NCBI RefSeq assembly: GCF_017676385.1
Contig: NZ_JAFFZN010000020.1
Span: 1-64,000 of the forward strand
Length of the DNA stretch: 64,000 nt
Source: Streptomyces spirodelae
GTDB lineage: Bacteria; Actinomycetota; Actinomycetes; Streptomycetales; Streptomycetaceae
Direction: 5' to 3'
Position numbers and translations under genes: made by a program. This document shows, piece by piece, positions 25,431-33,789 of this stretch (its first letter is position 1; each line of letters begins with the position of its first letter). The notes below the pieces were generated by a model. The model worked only from the letters and a program-made list of their open reading frames with translations. It was not told the DNA's origin and ran no database searches.

Positions 25431-26222
25431 ATGACCACCAGGACCGGGAACCGGAGGCGCCTGCTCGTCGCGGTAACGCTGCTGTGTGCCGTCGCCGTGG
25501 CGACAGCAGGCGTGCTGCTGTTCCGCCACTACCAACGGGAGTGGCAGACCACGTACCTCCACGTACAGGAGGGCTGGCGCGCCTCCCAGGTGTACGAGGC
25601 CGCCGACCGGGCGCTCTCCGTACCCGAAGGGACGACGGAGAAAGCCGCGAAGCGCGCCGGCCGCAAGGGCAAGCTCGAGCTGCCTGCGGCGGCGAAGGGC
25701 AACCCGGAGGGATACCTCTACCCCTCCACCTACGTAGTACGGCCGGAGACGTCCCCGACCTCACTGGTCAAGTCCATGGTCAAGAAGGCCCGTACGCGAC
25801 ACACCACGGCAGGCGTCCCGGACTACGACACGCTTGTCGTCGCCAGCGTCATCCAGGCCGAGGCGAACACCCCGCAGGACATGGCCAAGGTCTCCCGCGT
25901 CATACAGAACCGCCTCAAGCGCGATATGCCGCTCCAGATGGATTCGACCATCAATTACGCCCTCAACCGCTCCACCCTCAACACCAGCCACGCCGACACC
26001 CGCCTCGACTCCCCCTATAACACGTACCGCCACAAGGGCCTGCCCCCGTCCCCGATCGGGAACCCGGGCCCCGACGCCATCAAGGCCGCTCAGCGCCCCA
26101 CTCCGGGTGACTGGCTCTACTTCGTCACCGTCAAACCGGGCGACACCCGCTTCACGGACGACTACGAGCAGCACAAGAAATGGGTCGAGGAATTCAACCA
26201 GGAACAGGGAAACGGGACATAG
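25431..26222 (+). CDS. Short MltG-like endolytic transglycosylase
   Basis: Membrane-anchored peptidoglycan-cleaving enzyme of 263 residues. After a short basic head comes one TM helix (LLVAVTLLCAVAVATAGVLLF), then a YceG-like domain. GYLYPSTYVV, the catalytic block VVASVIQAEANTPQDMAKVS with the family Glu (QAEA), RVIQNRLKRDMPLQMDSTI and NTYRHKGLPPSPIGNPG are all present. It is shorter than the usual actinobacterial MltG (no large disordered N-terminal region) and is not in the usual mltG context, so it is probably a paralog. The start ATG at 25431 was chosen because it lies right before the TM helix. Confidence 0.9.
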   Translation: MTTRTGNRRRLLVAVTLLCAVAVATAGVLLFRHYQREWQTTYLHVQEGWRASQVYEAADRALSVPEGTTEKAAKRAGRKGKLELPAAAKGNPEGYLYPSTYVVRPETSPTSLVKSMVKKARTRHTTAGVPDYDTLVVASVIQAEANTPQDMAKVSRVIQNRLKRDMPLQMDSTINYALNRSTLNTSHADTRLDSPYNTYRHKGLPPSPIGNPGPDAIKAAQRPTPGDWLYFVTVKPGDTRFTDDYEQHKKWVEEFNQEQGNGT

Positions 26223-26376
26223 CGGACCCGGCGTACCCCTGGCGATCTCGCCCGGCCCGACGGACCACCGAGTGGCTGAAATACGACGCCAGGCCGGACG
26301 GGTGCTGTACCGAATGGTGCGACGCCGCTAAAGTGCAGAGCTCACACCTTCTACGGAGAAGGAGAGGAGGAAAACC

Positions 26377-26550
26377 GTGCTGATTCGCATGTACCACTGG
26401 GCGACAGTGACCCCCCCTGCGGGCAAGAGCCTCGCCATGAGCGCAGAACCTGCATACGGCGAGACGCGAGCCGTAAGTGGCCGAGAATTTGCTGGAAGGG
26501 CCGGTTCCTTCATCTTCTCCGTCCCAGGAATCAATTTCCTGTCAGTGTGA
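26377..26550 (+). CDS. Candidate small protein with strong ribosome binding site
   Basis: A 57-codon frame from GTG at 26377 to TGA at 26550, preceded by the very strong site AAGGAGAGGAGG. The product opens VLIRMYHWATVTPPAGKSLA and ends GSFIFSVPGINFLSV, with a hydrophobic tail and no known domain. A hexamer TAAAGT near 26328 could be a -10 box. The Shine-Dalgarno quality is the main evidence; codon third-position GC is weaker than in neighbouring genes. It could instead be a leader of the next small ORF. Confidence 0.45.
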   Translation: MLIRMYHWATVTPPAGKSLAMSAEPAYGETRAVSGREFAGRAGSFIFSVPGINFLSV

Positions 26551-26593
26551 CCTCTGGAATGCGCGCCCGGCCCGTGCGCGGGAAGCGAGCGCC

Positions 26594-26797
26594 ATGTTCC
26601 TCGACACTCTTGAAGCCGTCGGTACATTCTTCGGTGGTCTCGGTGCTCTCGTCGCTGCCACCACTCAGCTTCTGACTTTTCTCCAGAAGAAGGATGAAGA
26701 GGACAACAGGGAACTGGGGAGCCACATCGTCGACGACGAGTCGGCCCCGTGGATGAAAGTCCCGGGTCCGGTCGTGTATCTGACCGCAGCCGCGTGA
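26594..26797 (+). CDS. Candidate small hydrophobic-helix protein
   Basis: A 67-codon frame from ATG at 26594 with GGAAGCGAG eleven bases upstream. The product begins MFLDTLEAVGTFFGGLGALV, an amphipathic or membrane helix running on to ATTQLLTFLQKK, followed by an acidic stretch (DEEDNRELGSHIVDDES). No family is recognised. It follows the small frame at 26377 by 43 bp, so the two may be one transcript. A short actinobacterial membrane peptide is possible; a chance frame cannot be excluded. Confidence 0.4.
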   Translation: MFLDTLEAVGTFFGGLGALVAATTQLLTFLQKKDEEDNRELGSHIVDDESAPWMKVPGPVVYLTAAA

Positions 26798-26929
26798 CGG
26801 CTCTCCACCTGCCTGACAGGAGTCGACCGGCGCGGGGAGGGGCACCCGCTGGGTACTCGCCCCTCTCCGCCCGCGCTTTCGTCCGTCGACTTCCTCTCAC
26901 TTCACCGATACAGAAATACGCTCAGGAAC

Positions 26930-27739
26930 TCAGGACTTGCCGAGCTTGGCGGCCTGCGCGTCGATCACGGCGGTGGGCTGCTCATAATCCTCACCCCGAG
27001 TGACGGATGCGATGTTGAAGGACGAGAACCCGGCGAGCGTGGTGCCCTTACGGAAAACCACGACCTTGGTGTCGGCAGCGGTGCCGTCCTGCTTCGTACC
27101 GACCGTCCAGGCGACAGATTCCTCGCCCACGGACATCTTTTCCTGGCTGATTTTGGTGACCTGCTGCTTTTCCCCGTCGGCCGTCATCATGAAGCCCCCG
27201 GCGCACTTCCTGGCGGCTTTCCGCAAAGTGGCGAGAGTCTGGTGCGCACCATCGGCGTCATAGGACCACAGAGAGGTCTGGGTCTTGGTGATGTCCAGCG
27301 AGTCGATCGTCGCGTCCTCGACTTCCTGTTCCGTCATGTCAGCCAGCTCGTCCACCGGGGGGATACCCTTCCCGGCCTTTTCCGACTTGTGGACGACGAG
27401 CCGCTGGGCGGTCGCAGCCGGCTTGCCCGCCGGCAGCGCGGACAGCACCTGGGCGACGGGCTTGCACGCGGCCTTCTCGACCTTGACGTCCCCGGCTTGA
27501 AAAGCGTCGTCCTTGCCCGGCTTCTTGACCTCTCGCCCCTTGACGTCGCCCTGCGCGATCACGAGCTTCTCCAGCTCCTTGGCGCTGAGCGCCTTCGCCG
27601 CCGGCTTGGCCGACTTCTCCCCGGTCTTCGCCTCCTTGCCGCCGGTCTCCTTGTCACCGCCCCCGCAGGCGGTGACGGTGAATGCGACGCAGGCCGCGGA
27701 CACGGCCAGGACGGTACGACGTACGGCAGCGACTCGCAC
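26930..27739 (-). CDS. Secreted lipoprotein of unknown function
   Basis: A 269-residue lipoprotein from GTG at 27739 behind AGGGAG. The signal peptide VRVAAVRRTVLAVSAACVAF ends in the lipobox VTAC, with Cys near residue 25. A Lys/Glu/Gly-rich linker follows (KETGGKEAKTGEKSAKPAAK). The rest resembles the actinomycete lipoproteins with a sensor-like fold: LSAKELEKLVIAQGDVKG, then paired Cys residues and a beta-rich half ending GTTLAGFSSFNIASV. No ligand is known. The protein should sit on the outer face of the membrane. Confidence 0.82.
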   Translation of the reverse strand: MRVAAVRRTVLAVSAACVAFTVTACGGGDKETGGKEAKTGEKSAKPAAKALSAKELEKLVIAQGDVKGREVKKPGKDDAFQAGDVKVEKAACKPVAQVLSALPAGKPAATAQRLVVHKSEKAGKGIPPVDELADMTEQEVEDATIDSLDITKTQTSLWSYDADGAHQTLATLRKAARKCAGGFMMTADGEKQQVTKISQEKMSVGEESVAWTVGTKQDGTAADTKVVVFRKGTTLAGFSSFNIASVTRGEDYEQPTAVIDAQAAKLGKS

Positions 27740-27995
27740 TGTGCTTCTCCCTGTGCTTCCAGCGCCCTGCGCCCAGGTACCGCGCAGAACTCGTTGCAGG
27801 CAAGACCCGCACTCACGGGCCGGGGTTGCACATAAATCGAACACGATTCAGTCACGGCGGCCTCACCAACCACACCAGACACACCACAGCGTCGCCATCG
27901 GTTACAGAATCATCACTTCTCTCGCGCAACCCCTCACACCTTCACTCCGTAGAGCATTACGGTCCCTCCACCAAATTCGCTCCTGGGGGGACAAG

Positions 27996-28556
27996 ATGAC
28001 CAATCCGTACACCGCTCCCATACCTCCGACACCGCCCCCACCCCCACCCGGCGGCCGTCCGCTCCACAAACGCGTACTCGTCTGGCTCGGAGGCGCGGCC
28101 CTGCTCATAGCGGGCGTGGCCATCGGTTCCACCGAGGACGAGGGAAAGCGGCCGGTCGACGCCAAGGCCAAACCCACGACGACCATCACGGCGACCACCG
28201 CGGCCACCCCCGGGCCCGCCCCGACGGTCACCGAAACCGTCAAAGCCAAACCCCGCCCCACGGTCACCGTCACCAAGACCACCCCCGCCAAGGCCGCCGG
28301 CAGCGGAAACGGCAACAGCGACAGCGGCAACAGCGACAGCGACAGCGGCAACAACGACAGCGGCGACAACGACAGCGGCGACAGCAGCAACCAGGACAGC
28401 ACCGGCACATGCTCAATCGTCTCGAGCGCCGGCAACTGCTACTCAGCGGGCCAGTTCTGCCGCAACAGCGACCACGGAGCCACCACCTCCACCGCAAGTG
28501 GCCGAAAGATCAAGTGCTCCCACAGCTCGAACGCCTGGCGCTGGACGTACCTGTGA
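27996..28556 (+). CDS. Membrane-anchored protein with Ser/Asp/Asn-rich linker and Cys domain
   Basis: A 186-residue protein from ATG at 27996 (GGGGGG six bases before). A proline-rich cytoplasmic head (PIPPTPPPPPPGG) precedes one TM helix, VLVWLGGAALLIAGVAIGST. Then come a Thr/Val/Lys linker and an Asn-Ser-Asp-Gly repeat tract (GNSDSGNSDSDSGNNDSGDN), and finally a compact C-terminal domain with four Cys: STGTCSIVSSAGNCYSAGQF, then CRNSDHGATTS and KIKCSHSS. That C-terminal module recurs in Streptomyces surface proteins; its role is unknown. The repeat tract is encoded by an imperfect GACAGCGGCAAC-type repeat. Confidence 0.8.
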   Translation: MTNPYTAPIPPTPPPPPPGGRPLHKRVLVWLGGAALLIAGVAIGSTEDEGKRPVDAKAKPTTTITATTAATPGPAPTVTETVKAKPRPTVTVTKTTPAKAAGSGNGNSDSGNSDSDSGNNDSGDNDSGDSSNQDSTGTCSIVSSAGNCYSAGQFCRNSDHGATTSTASGRKIKCSHSSNAWRWTYL

Positions 28557-28632
28557 CGCGCGCGATTCAGCGGCGTACCGTGACAACAGAATTGGCAGCC
28601 GGGAGCCGAAGCTCCGAAAGAGGGAGAGAACC

Positions 28633-28809
28633 ATGGTCGTGCTCGTCATAGCGTTATGTCTGGCGTTTGTCGGCGCTCTGGTCTTCATCGCCCACCGCCG
28701 AGGCGTCGGCTCCACCGGAAACCTGACCCCGGAAGAGCGAGAACGCGGCCTCACCGCCGAGGAAAAGGCCCGCGCCATCCACCAACAAACCCACTGGCGC
28801 CGCCTGTAA
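28633..28809 (+). CDS. Small single-pass membrane protein
   Basis: A 58-residue protein from ATG at 28633, with GAGGGAGAG upstream. It has one TM helix (VVLVIALCLAFVGALVFIAHRR) and a charged tail NLTPEERERGLTAEEKARAI. Nothing is known of its role. It lies 76 bp after the membrane protein at 27996 and may be co-transcribed. No gene is evident in the 270 bp that follow. Confidence 0.6.
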   Translation: MVVLVIALCLAFVGALVFIAHRRGVGSTGNLTPEERERGLTAEEKARAIHQQTHWRRL

Positions 28810-29082
28810 TCCGGTCCCGGCCGATGCCGCCGAACTCCCAGCCGCGCGCGTCACGGTGCATCCAAGCGTGGCAGTTCCACGGGCCGGGCTCACAGCAAAA
28901 CCTCTCGACGAGTGCCTGGTTCATGGACGAACCTTGTGGAGAGCCGATGACCGGCTGAACCGACCCGCCGCGAGCTGCGCCGCACGTCGCATCGCTGCGC
29001 CCCCGAGCCGGAGCGACATCTCCGCCTGGATCAGTGACGGGCATGAGGCCCGAAGGAGCGCGAGCAACAGAGGGAGAGCGCC

Positions 29083-29463
29083 GTGCCCAGTGCCAGATTC
29101 TTCTTCGACGCGGGATCGGGCGGCGTTCTGTGGGCCATGACTCCGGAAGACCGCGACGCGTGGGGATACCCGGTTGATCTGGGTCGATTGCCGATCAGTC
29201 GGACTCTCCGCGACGAGTTGAAGAGCCTGGTGGCACTGTACGACACGTCGATGAACTGGAGTTACCCTCCGGACCCGGGACCGTGGCGGGAAGCGGAGTG
29301 CCGTCAGTTCAACGTGGCGGTAAGCCAAACCGTTGGCCGCCTCCGCACCGAACTCGGACCGTCATGGCAGATCTACGACGAGTTCTTCGAACTGCACGAA
29401 GACCCGGACCTCGACCGTTACCTGGCCAGCCCTGCCAAGTTTCGGCGCACCATGCCTCGCTGA
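29083..29463 (+). CDS. Hypothetical protein
   Basis: A 126-residue soluble protein from GTG at 29083 with AGGGAGAG upstream. It is acidic and Trp/Tyr-rich: RFFFDAGSGGVLWAMTPEDR, LPISRTLRDELKSLVALYDT, WSYPPDPGPWREAECRQFNV, and WQIYDEFFELHEDPDLDRYL. The pattern resembles a family of short actinomycete proteins with no assigned function. No transmembrane segment or signal peptide is seen. Confidence 0.72.
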   Translation: MPSARFFFDAGSGGVLWAMTPEDRDAWGYPVDLGRLPISRTLRDELKSLVALYDTSMNWSYPPDPGPWREAECRQFNVAVSQTVGRLRTELGPSWQIYDEFFELHEDPDLDRYLASPAKFRRTMPR

Positions 29464-29671
29464 ACGGATCACGCAGCCGACTCCCGACTCGCGGCACTGG
29501 TACTGGTACTGGTACTGAGCCTCTTCCAACCTCAGGTCCGAACAGGCCAGATACAGGGTGAGGAGTGCCGGGGCGGAGGCCGGAGAGGCGAGTGGTGGAA
29601 CAGGCGGCAGGCTCAGGAGGTGTGCCAGGGCTTGAGCATGGCGACCTCCTCAGAACGAGGTTGGACAAGGC

Positions 29672-30238
29672 TCACCGGGTCGACGGCGCGGCTTCCTGCC
29701 GATGTTCCAGCCAGGTACGGCTCAGATCATCCCAGATCGCCTGATACCGCCCGAAGATCTCGTTGAGCTGATCGAAAGTGAGCTCATCGGCCGCCGTCGA
29801 AGCCATGCGGTATTCGAGGTCATCGGCAAGCCGCTGGAACCGATACTGCGCTTCCTCCATCAGGACCCACCGGGAGCGCCAGTTGAAAAACGGCTCGACG
29901 GCTCCCAGCAACGTCACCAGCGCCATACATGCCATGGCCGTACCAGCCCACGCGTTGAGATTCTGCAGGCCAAGGATGACGGTGGACGCTGCGGACAGTA
30001 CGAGCATCGCCACCTTGACGACGGAGGCGCTTCGACTGAACCGCACTTTCCTACTGCGGGCGTAGCTGTTCCCCTGACGAATCTTGTCCAGCAGAAAAGC
30101 GGCCGCTTCCCCAGGGCTGGGCCCGACGTCTGGGCCGCTGTCCGACTGCACTCCGCCCCCAAGCACTCCCGCCGCCCTTGCAGCGCGCTCCCCGACAGTC
30201 GCTGCCCCGGCATCACACAGCTCTCCGACATCACCCAC
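29672..30238 (-). CDS. SLATT domain two-TM protein
   Basis: A 188-residue membrane protein from GTG at 30238 behind GGGGCAGGA. After a disordered head, a cytosolic helix (FLLDKIRQGNSYARSRKVRF) leads to two TM helices (VVKVAMLVLSAASTVILGLQ and GTAMACMALVTLLGAVEPFF). The conserved SLATT helices follow: NWRSRWVLMEEAQYRFQRLA, DDLEYRMASTAADELTFDQL and RYQAIWDDLSRTWLEHRQEA. SLATT proteins are predicted pore-forming effectors in nucleotide-activated defence systems. No SMODS/CBASS-type nucleotidyltransferase or other sensor is next to it, so it is a stand-alone copy and its partner is unknown. Confidence 0.72.
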   Translation of the reverse strand: MGDVGELCDAGAATVGERAARAAGVLGGGVQSDSGPDVGPSPGEAAAFLLDKIRQGNSYARSRKVRFSRSASVVKVAMLVLSAASTVILGLQNLNAWAGTAMACMALVTLLGAVEPFFNWRSRWVLMEEAQYRFQRLADDLEYRMASTAADELTFDQLNEIFGRYQAIWDDLSRTWLEHRQEAAPSTR

Positions 30239-30409
30239 GATAGTCCTGCCCCGCTACAGGAGGTGATCGAGACTGACCGGGCACGGCCCGGCGGCGGATA
30301 CGAGGTAGAGCCGACCGAACCGCGCCTGTCGGAGTCCGGGCGACTCAGCAGCCGGAGGACCAACGTTGCACAGGCCCCGGACAGAGGCTGCGTGCCGTTA
30401 TGTGGTCGC

Positions 30410-30955
30410 TCATTCTCGCGCCTCCGCCCTCGCCTCCGAAGATCCGGACGTCCGCATGGCACGGAAATAGGCGTTGGCAGTCGGAAGGAACATCAACACC
30501 ACCGCGGTCAGTACAGCGGTCACATGCAACGTGCGGCTGGCACCGAACACCAGGTCCAGGACCCCGGCTTCCGCCAATACCGCCCCCGGAGACCTCCCTT
30601 CCCCGAGGGCACGAAGGGGCTCGACCACCATCGACGCCGTACCCACCACACCGAGTCCGAAGGCCAATGTGACGCGTGCCCAGCCACGTCCACGGAACAT
30701 GCGGACAGCGACAAGCAGTGCAGCAGTGAAGACGGCGAGCCGCAACAGAAGGCCGAAGGCGATCCCAGGGACTGCCCCTGAGCCGTCGGAAACCATCCTC
30801 CCCACAGCCAGTACCGTCTCGAAGGCCCCAGCTGCCACAGCCGTCATCCACAGCACATACGCTCGGCGAACTGTTCCAGGGGGCGCAGCAGCGGTCCACG
30901 AATCGGTACGGGAGCCGATCTGAGAACCCGTTGTCGGACTGTTGACAGGCGTCAC
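30410..30955 (-). CDS. Polytopic membrane protein of unknown function
   Basis: About 181 residues from GTG at 30955 (GGACGGAG upstream). Four hydrophobic segments are evident: RRAYVLWMTAVAAGAFETVL, IAFGLLLRLAVFTAALLVAV, VTLAFGLGVVGTASMVVEPL and TLHVTAVLTAVVLMFLPTAN. The tail is a short basic stretch. It resembles small Streptomyces membrane proteins without assigned function. A longer start at 31039 adds a non-hydrophobic head and is less likely. Confidence 0.68.
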   Translation of the reverse strand: MTPVNSPTTGSQIGSRTDSWTAAAPPGTVRRAYVLWMTAVAAGAFETVLAVGRMVSDGSGAVPGIAFGLLLRLAVFTAALLVAVRMFRGRGWARVTLAFGLGVVGTASMVVEPLRALGEGRSPGAVLAEAGVLDLVFGASRTLHVTAVLTAVVLMFLPTANAYFRAMRTSGSSEARAEARE

Positions 30956-31320
30956 CGCGGTCTCCGTCCTATGGCTCGGTCGCCGGCCTGGCGACCAGTG
31001 CGCCTCCGATGCTCGTGCAGGGGACGACGCACCACACACCGGTCAGGTCCCGAGGCAGTAGGCGCTTGGCACCACCAACGCCAAGTGGGGCTGGCACCAC
31101 CCTCTCGGCCGGCCGACTGAAGGTCGGCCCGGACGCCACTCGGACACCGAGGCTCAATGGCATGAAGATGCATCGAGCCCGCAGGGCGGATCTTGCGGCA
31201 CTCCGAATTCACGATGGCCTGCGACGTGCACTCGTGTGGTGAGGGAGCGAGCGGCGTTCCCGCCCTCGTCCCACCTTCCCCACGGGCGGTCGATGTCGGA
31301 CCTGATGTCCCAGCAACACC
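30956..31320. other. Gap left of the AICE insertion, no clear gene
   Basis: This 365-bp chromosomal gap holds only short frames without a ribosome binding site or domain. Its right end borders the tRNA terminator copy at 31321. A frame at 30969-31163 (minus) was considered and not accepted. Confidence 0.5.
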
Positions 31321-31405
31321 AGAGGCCCCGCATCGATCATGATGCGGGGCCTCTGACCTGCGGAGCCGCCTGTCGGATTCGAACCGACGACCTTCTGTTT
31401 ACAAG
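31321..31405 (-). repeat. att copy 1: tRNA-Thr 3' fragment plus terminator
   Basis: Bases 31364-31405 match the 3' 42 nt of the tRNA-Thr at 54556. The hairpin AGAGGCCCCGCATC / GATGCGGGGCCTCT (31321-31354) is the downstream terminator. By the logic of integration, the left arm here is the original chromosomal sequence and the right arm belongs to AICE 1. Identity with copy 2 is perfect over 85 bp. Confidence 0.92.
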
Positions 31406-31485
31406 CTGTGGACAGCTCGGACATCCACGGTCGGAGTGGTCGCATGAGCGGCGTTCACAGGGGACTACGGCCAACAACGGTCTAC

Positions 31486-31520
31486 GCGGTTGCTGTACTT
31501 CGCTGCTGTACAGCAACCGC
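31486..31520. repeat. Candidate integrase arm-site hairpin, AICE 1 left
   Basis: Perfect 13-bp inverted repeat GCGGTTGCTGTAC / GTACAGCAACCGC with a 9-nt centre. Inside it is the direct repeat GCTGTAC-N6-GCTGTAC. The same 24-bp sequence occurs at 44408-44431 beside the other end of AICE 1, and a one-mismatch copy at 33642-33665. Placement next to both att cores suggests integrase or Xis arm binding; it could also be a regulator operator. Confidence 0.55.
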
Positions 31521-31547
31521 TGGCGGTCTGCACGTGAGACGCCCCGG

Positions 31548-32096
31548 TCACGAAGTGACCGGCAGTTCCCTGGCCCGCTGCCGCGCCTGCGAACGCATCT
31601 CGGTGAGACGCGGGTGGAAGGAGTTGTGCCGGTTCTGATCGAGGTTCAGCGGGAGGTCGAGACTGCTGATCAACTCTGCCTCGACCGTCCACGGCTCGGG
31701 ATGCTCCAGCCAGCACACCCGCGCGTGCTCGGCCATCCACCCACTCAACACCGTCTCACCGGCCTTGGTGAACGTCATGCGCTTCCCGCTGCCGACGCGA
31801 CGCAGTTCCAACCCGAGCAGACACCCCAGGGTGAGCCGCAACGTGGACCCGTAGGCGTTGCCGCGGAAGTGGTACCGCACCCGCTTCCGCAGGTTCTGCG
31901 TGCTCGTCCTGGTCGCCATGTGCCGCGGCGCAATCCCCACGTATAGGAGCCGGCCTGACGGCAAGTCCGGGTGCGGCGCCTCCTCGAAGTGCCACCCGTA
32001 CGCCCCTGCCACTCCAGGCACGGGTCCTGGACGTGACAAGACCTCACCGGCCGACCAAAGTTGCCCGGGTCTGGTCAGAGCGTCCGCGTGCACCAC
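31548..32096 (-). CDS. GIY-YIG nuclease-like protein
   Basis: A 182-residue protein from GTG at 32096 behind AGGAGG. The GIY-YIG pattern appears as WHFEEAP and SGRLLYVGIAPR, then TQNLRKRVRYHFRGNAYGST with the catalytic Arg, and WTVEAELISSLDLPLNLDQN carrying the metal-binding Glu and ending in the family Asn. Stand-alone GIY-YIG proteins of this size are frequent cargo in actinomycete elements and may act as nucleases or DNA-repair factors. It is the first gene inside AICE 1 and reads toward the att site. No partner methylase is present. Confidence 0.72.
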   Translation of the reverse strand: MVHADALTRPGQLWSAGEVLSRPGPVPGVAGAYGWHFEEAPHPDLPSGRLLYVGIAPRHMATRTSTQNLRKRVRYHFRGNAYGSTLRLTLGCLLGLELRRVGSGKRMTFTKAGETVLSGWMAEHARVCWLEHPEPWTVEAELISSLDLPLNLDQNRHNSFHPRLTEMRSQARQRARELPVTS

Positions 32097-32318
32097 AAGC
32101 CTCCTGCAGTCGACTTACGAGTGTCGAAGCTACCTCGCACTCGCGCGCTACTGCTGAGGTGCCCTCGGAGTCCTGAGCGTGGGAATCACGGGGCCTGCCG
32201 TGCGCTCAAGCGATTCTGACCTGCGTAAACGGTGGATTCTCGTCGGGGCCTCAGGACCCACCAAAACCGCTGATTGACCGTGGTTCGCCGCCTTCTCAGG
32301 CACCGGTCGGGCACGGGC

Positions 32319-32861
32319 CTATCCCTGGCCGGCAAGCGATCGGGCTTCCCGCCGCCGACGCTGTGCCAGGACACGACGACGGGTTGCGCCACGAAGGAAT
32401 GGACCGTAGGGCCGCAGCTCGCGCTGCATGGCCATGAGGCACAGGTCGAGTTCCGGTTGGTTCTCGTAGCGGTAGCCAGGGTCTTCTTGATCGAATTGTT
32501 CATCGCTCTCGGCCGGGGAGGCGCGCCACGCGCTCTGGCGGAAGGGCCCGCCTAGCCTGCGTGTCTCGCGCACCAGGTCTGTGTAGGCCATGGCCACAGT
32601 GCGTGATTCCAACTCAAGCAGGGCTCGGAAGTTCTGCATGCGCTCCAGCGTCGTGTAGGTCAGCTCACCAAGGGCCGCTCGCGTCTCTGCATCACTGCGA
32701 GCTCGCCACCGAACTCTGTAGGGAAGGTCCTGGTAGGCGCGCACTGCTGCCAGCGCCTCGGCGAAGAGGTCACGCCGCTGGGCTCGCCTGCTGGCGTACT
32801 GGTTCGCGAGGTAGCCCAGAACCGTGGCCAGCGCGGCTACTGCTGCGGTCAGCAGCGCCAC
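32319..32861 (-). CDS. Membrane-anchored helical protein
   Basis: A 180-residue protein with an N-terminal TM helix (ALLTAAVAALATVLGYLANQ) followed by a long, mostly helical Arg/Glu-rich cytosolic part (ASRRAQRRDLFAEALAAVRA, then LGELTYTTLERMQNFRALLE) and a basic tail. It resembles small AICE and phage proteins without assigned function. The start codon is ATG at 32861. No signal for secretion beyond the single helix. Confidence 0.62.
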   Translation of the reverse strand: MALLTAAVAALATVLGYLANQYASRRAQRRDLFAEALAAVRAYQDLPYRVRWRARSDAETRAALGELTYTTLERMQNFRALLELESRTVAMAYTDLVRETRRLGGPFRQSAWRASPAESDEQFDQEDPGYRYENQPELDLCLMAMQRELRPYGPFLRGATRRRVLAQRRRREARSLAGQG

Positions 32862-33132
32862 TTGATTCTACTTGTCCAACTAGAACCCCCGGTAGACGGA
32901 AGCAGAGTATCGAGCCGCGCGGAGTATCTACGGGGGAGGTAGCTGTATGAGGGACTGGCCGACGTGCACGCTTTCCAACTGTGGCGTCGAGCCAGCGGCC
33001 GTCGTTCGAGGTCGTTCACCTGGGTCCATGGGCCGGTTTATCACCGAGACGGTGACCGCCCTGGGGCTCATCTGAACGACTGTGAACGGCGCTGAATGAG
33101 ACGGAAACTGAGACGGCCCGGAGCATGGGGCC

Positions 33133-33384
33133 TCACACGATGATCTCGGACCGTTCTCGAACTTGGTCGTCCAGCTTGCCTGACTCCAAGTCGCTCAGAG
33201 CGGCTGCGTATCCGGCCATGACCGCCTCGTGCACGACATCGTGGAGGTCAACGGGGATCGCGTCGAAGATGCCGGAGCAGACGTTCGCGGCTGCGTCGTG
33301 CGCGGGTCGGTAGTGCGTGTCGCGGATGCCGGCGCCCAAGTGACTGACGAGACTGCTCAGATCTTCCTTGTGGTCATCGCTCAC
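33133..33384 (-). CDS. Small acidic hypothetical protein
   Basis: An 83-residue frame from GTG at 33384 with GAGGGTAG upstream. It opens VSDDHKEDLSSLVSHLGAGI, has a His/Asp-rich middle (RDTHYRPAHDAAANVCSGIF), and ends in ALSDLESGKLDDQVRERSEI. The frame stays open far upstream, but the extended part has unnatural composition. No domain is recognised. Moderate support from codon use. Confidence 0.5.
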   Translation of the reverse strand: MSDDHKEDLSSLVSHLGAGIRDTHYRPAHDAAANVCSGIFDAIPVDLHDVVHEAVMAGYAAALSDLESGKLDDQVRERSEIIV

Positions 33385-33789
33385 GTCGACGTCACTACCC
33401 TCGTGCCTTGGTCTAGAACCGCACTTCCGTGGCCTCGGCCGATGAAAGTCAGCCGCAGTGCATGGCCAGTCAACGGGCTTGGCACGTAGGTGCCTTGCTG
33501 CGCTTCCACTGGCCTCAGCCGCTTGGCTGTGGCACCCCGGCCGACCCTTTCGTTGCGAACTACGGGCGGGGTGGTTGGTGGGGTCGGCTGGGGCCTGTGG
33601 CGGGGCGTTGGCGGCTGGCGCGGGCTGCCTGTGGTTGTGGGGGTTGCTGTACTTCGGTGCTGTACTGCTCGGTCTCTTGCTGGCCGGGGCGTGCCACGTA
33701 CTTGCTGCGGACGGTCCGGGACGGCCACTCTCACCCTCCTCCCCGAAAAACGTTGGTCGACCGTTGGCCGTTCTTGTACAACGCTTTCC
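33385..33789. other. Intergenic region in AICE 1 with third GCTGTAC motif
   Basis: This 405-bp gap contains the third copy of the GCTGTAC-N6-GCTGTAC repeat (33642-33665). The region before 33790 likely holds the promoter of the following gene (TTGGTC and TTGGCC boxes near 33750-33768). A hydrophobic frame at 33458-33793 was considered but lacks a good start site. I see nothing else. Confidence 0.45.

Noticed and set aside
28856..29140. 94-residue plus frame before the gene at 29083
   Set aside because: Overlaps the well-started downstream gene in another frame and has no ribosome binding site.
30969..31163. 64-residue minus frame left of the att site
   Set aside because: No start signal or domain; could be a remnant, but unsupported.
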